Source: Burkholderiales bacterium
Lineage (GTDB): Bacteria; Pseudomonadota; Gammaproteobacteria; Burkholderiales; SG8-41
Length of the DNA: 6,006 nucleotides
Reading direction: 5' to 3'
Assembly: GCA_019746155.1 (NCBI GenBank)
Contig: JAIESJ010000284.1
Location: 1-6,006 of the forward strand
The stretch's first letter is position 1. Each line of letters starts with the position of its first letter. Below, one piece after another: positions 5,009-6,006 of the stretch. A model generated the notes under the pieces. The model saw only the letters and a program-made list of their open reading frames with translations. It was not told the origin of the DNA and did no database searches. The position numbers were made by a program, and so were the translations under genes.

Positions 5009-5448
5009 ATGGTAAAAAAGATGGACGAAGCGACGCGGCGACGATTACGTGTTGGGCGCATGCTACTGTTGGGCAAGGGGCCGAGAGAGGTGGCCTGTGC
5101 CGTGGGCGTAGTGCGACAAACAGTACATACGTAGAAAGGCGTGCTCAATGAAGATGGGATGGGTGCGCTACGCGCCATGGGCGGCAAGGAACGTCCGGCG
5201 CAATTGGACGAACGCCGGCTTGAAGCACTGCGCCGTAGTTTGCTCACCAGTCCGACCGAGCATGATTTTGGCTCAGGGCTATGGACACTCAAGCGGATAC
5301 GCCTACCCATCGAACGCCTGTTTGGCATGTCATACAGCGAAGTGCATGTTTAGCGCTTCTAGGGGCACTTGGCTTCAGCAACCAAAAGCCCGAGCGTCGT
5401 GCGATCGAGCGCGATGATGCCACAGTGAAGCAGTTCAAATGCAAGCTC
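5009..5448 (+). pseudogene. IS630-family transposase, N-terminal part, broken
   Basis: ATG 5009 opens a frame with an IS630-type N-terminal helix-turn-helix (GRMLLLGKGPREVACAVGVV, then RQTV), a linker (GMGALRAMGGKERPAQLDER) and the second winged-helix region (GLWTLKRIRLPIERLFGMSY). Two in-frame TAG codons interrupt it, at 5132-5134 (after VHT) and 5351-5353 (after SEVHV); both sit where the family has tryptophan, one base from TGG. A one-base loss near 5357-5358 then shifts the frame: reading from CTA 5359 continues the protein as LGALGFSNQKPERRAIERDD and VKQFK. Similarity stops about 5448, before the DDE catalytic domain, so two thirds of the enzyme is missing. The gene is dead by truncation, nonsense and frameshift. 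The right break lies within about 40 bases of the GMC oxidoreductase stop codon. Confidence 0.85.
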
Positions 5449-5485
5449 CGTTCGCATGATCTACGTATCCCCTGGTTTCAGTCCA

Positions 5486-6006
5486 TTAGCTGCGGCGCGC
5501 GTCCTGCAGCACGAGGTCGGCTCCCTTTTCGCCAATCATGATGGACGGCGCATTCGTATTCGAGGATACAATCGTCGGCATCACCGAAGCATCGATGACA
5601 CGCAGTCCATGTACCCCGTGGACCCGCAGGTTGCAATCGACGACGGAGTCGTCCGGCCTGCCCATTCGGCAGGTGCCGACCGTATGCCATGCGGTTTGCC
5701 CGGTCGCGCGCGCATACTGCAGCAGCTCCGTGTCGTCCTTAACCTCATGACCGGGACGGTGTTCCTTGACGACCACCGATTGCATCGCTTTCTGGGACGC
5801 CACGCGCCGGATCAGTCTGAGCAACCCGACCGCAGTCTCGCGATCGGCGGGGTGCTCGAGATAATTCGGCTGAATTGCTGGCGGCTCCCGGAAATCGCAC
5901 GACCGAATGTGAATCGAACCGCGGGACTTGGGATGCAGCTTAAAGCCCCCCACGGAAAATCCAGAGTAGGGATCGATCCCAGCCCCCTTGGAGCGCGAGG
6001 ACCGAT
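5486..6006 (-). CDS. GMC-family FAD-dependent oxidoreductase, C-terminal part (5' end outside the window)
   Basis: The open minus-strand frame enters from the right edge and ends at TAA 5488-5486, giving 172 residues of the GMC_oxred_C domain (choline dehydrogenase / alcohol dehydrogenase type). Visible signatures, numbered from the window edge, are FKLHPKSRGSIHIRS (21-35), IQPNYLEHPADRE (44-56), TAWHTVGTCRMG (104-115) with the catalytic His107, and VIDASVMPTIVSSNTNAPSI (136-155) with the partner Asn151. Members use FAD to oxidise primary alcohols or similar groups; the substrate is not readable from this domain. Complete proteins are about 530-560 residues, so roughly one third is present. 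GTG 5953 is internal, since family sequence continues upstream of it (DPYSGFSVGGF). The C-terminus is intact despite IS630 debris just downstream. Confidence 0.93.
   Translation of the reverse strand, partial: RSSRSKGAGIDPYSGFSVGGFKLHPKSRGSIHIRSCDFREPPAIQPNYLEHPADRETAVGLLRLIRRVASQKAMQSVVVKEHRPGHEVKDDTELLQYARATGQTAWHTVGTCRMGRPDDSVVDCNLRVHGVHGLRVIDASVMPTIVSSNTNAPSIMIGEKGADLVLQDARRS

Noticed and set aside
4927..5328. 133-codon minus-strand frame over the IS630 remnant
   Set aside because: Ser/Arg-rich shadow; the plus strand gives recognisable IS630 transposase sequence across the same bases.

Overview
This 6 kb window looks like the edge between conserved chromosome and a decayed accessory region in a high-GC beta-proteobacterium, most likely Burkholderiales. 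This is inferred from gene content: a beta/gamma-type lysC, the long (about 150-residue) form of QueD, a relic of a Bug/TctC-type solute receptor (a family greatly expanded in Burkholderiales), and accessory genes of catabolic type. No rRNA, tRNA or CRISPR array is visible.

Layout. Minus strand 1-779 is the N-terminal 64% of aspartate kinase (lysC), running off the left edge. Plus strand 1022-1321 is a small XRE-like helix-turn-helix protein, followed by queD (1422-1877, preQ0/queuosine pathway), which has a perfect extended -10 box so close to its ATG that the mRNA should be almost leaderless. A short AT-rich convergent spacer (1878-1982) separates queD from a 409-residue FrsA/DHPON-hydrolase-like alpha/beta hydrolase on the minus strand (1983-3212). 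A strong intrinsic terminator pointing toward the hydrolase gene lies just upstream of it.

From about 3230 to 5480 the window is mosaic and decayed. It holds the C-terminal half of an IS110-family transposase (to 3682, element end near 3733) and 420 bases with no intact gene but with a diverged inverted repeat (3848-3874 / 3999-4025). Next come the last 56 residues of a Bug/TctC receptor (4154-4324), an apparently intact carboxymuconolactone decarboxylase-family gene on the minus strand (4455-4913), and an IS630-family transposase N-terminus broken by two amber codons and a frameshift (5009-5448). The right edge is the C-terminal third of a GMC-family FAD oxidoreductase on the minus strand (5486-6006).

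The left genes (lysC, queD) are housekeeping genes. The hydrolase, the CMD-family protein, the GMC oxidoreductase and the Bug relic are types common in catabolic islands of beta-proteobacteria. They are separated by transposase debris, so a shared pathway cannot be shown from this window. I do not see a clear new system. The items most worth checking are the terminator/attenuator before the hydrolase, the near-leaderless queD promoter, the unexplained inverted repeat, and the hairpin inside the CMD gene.
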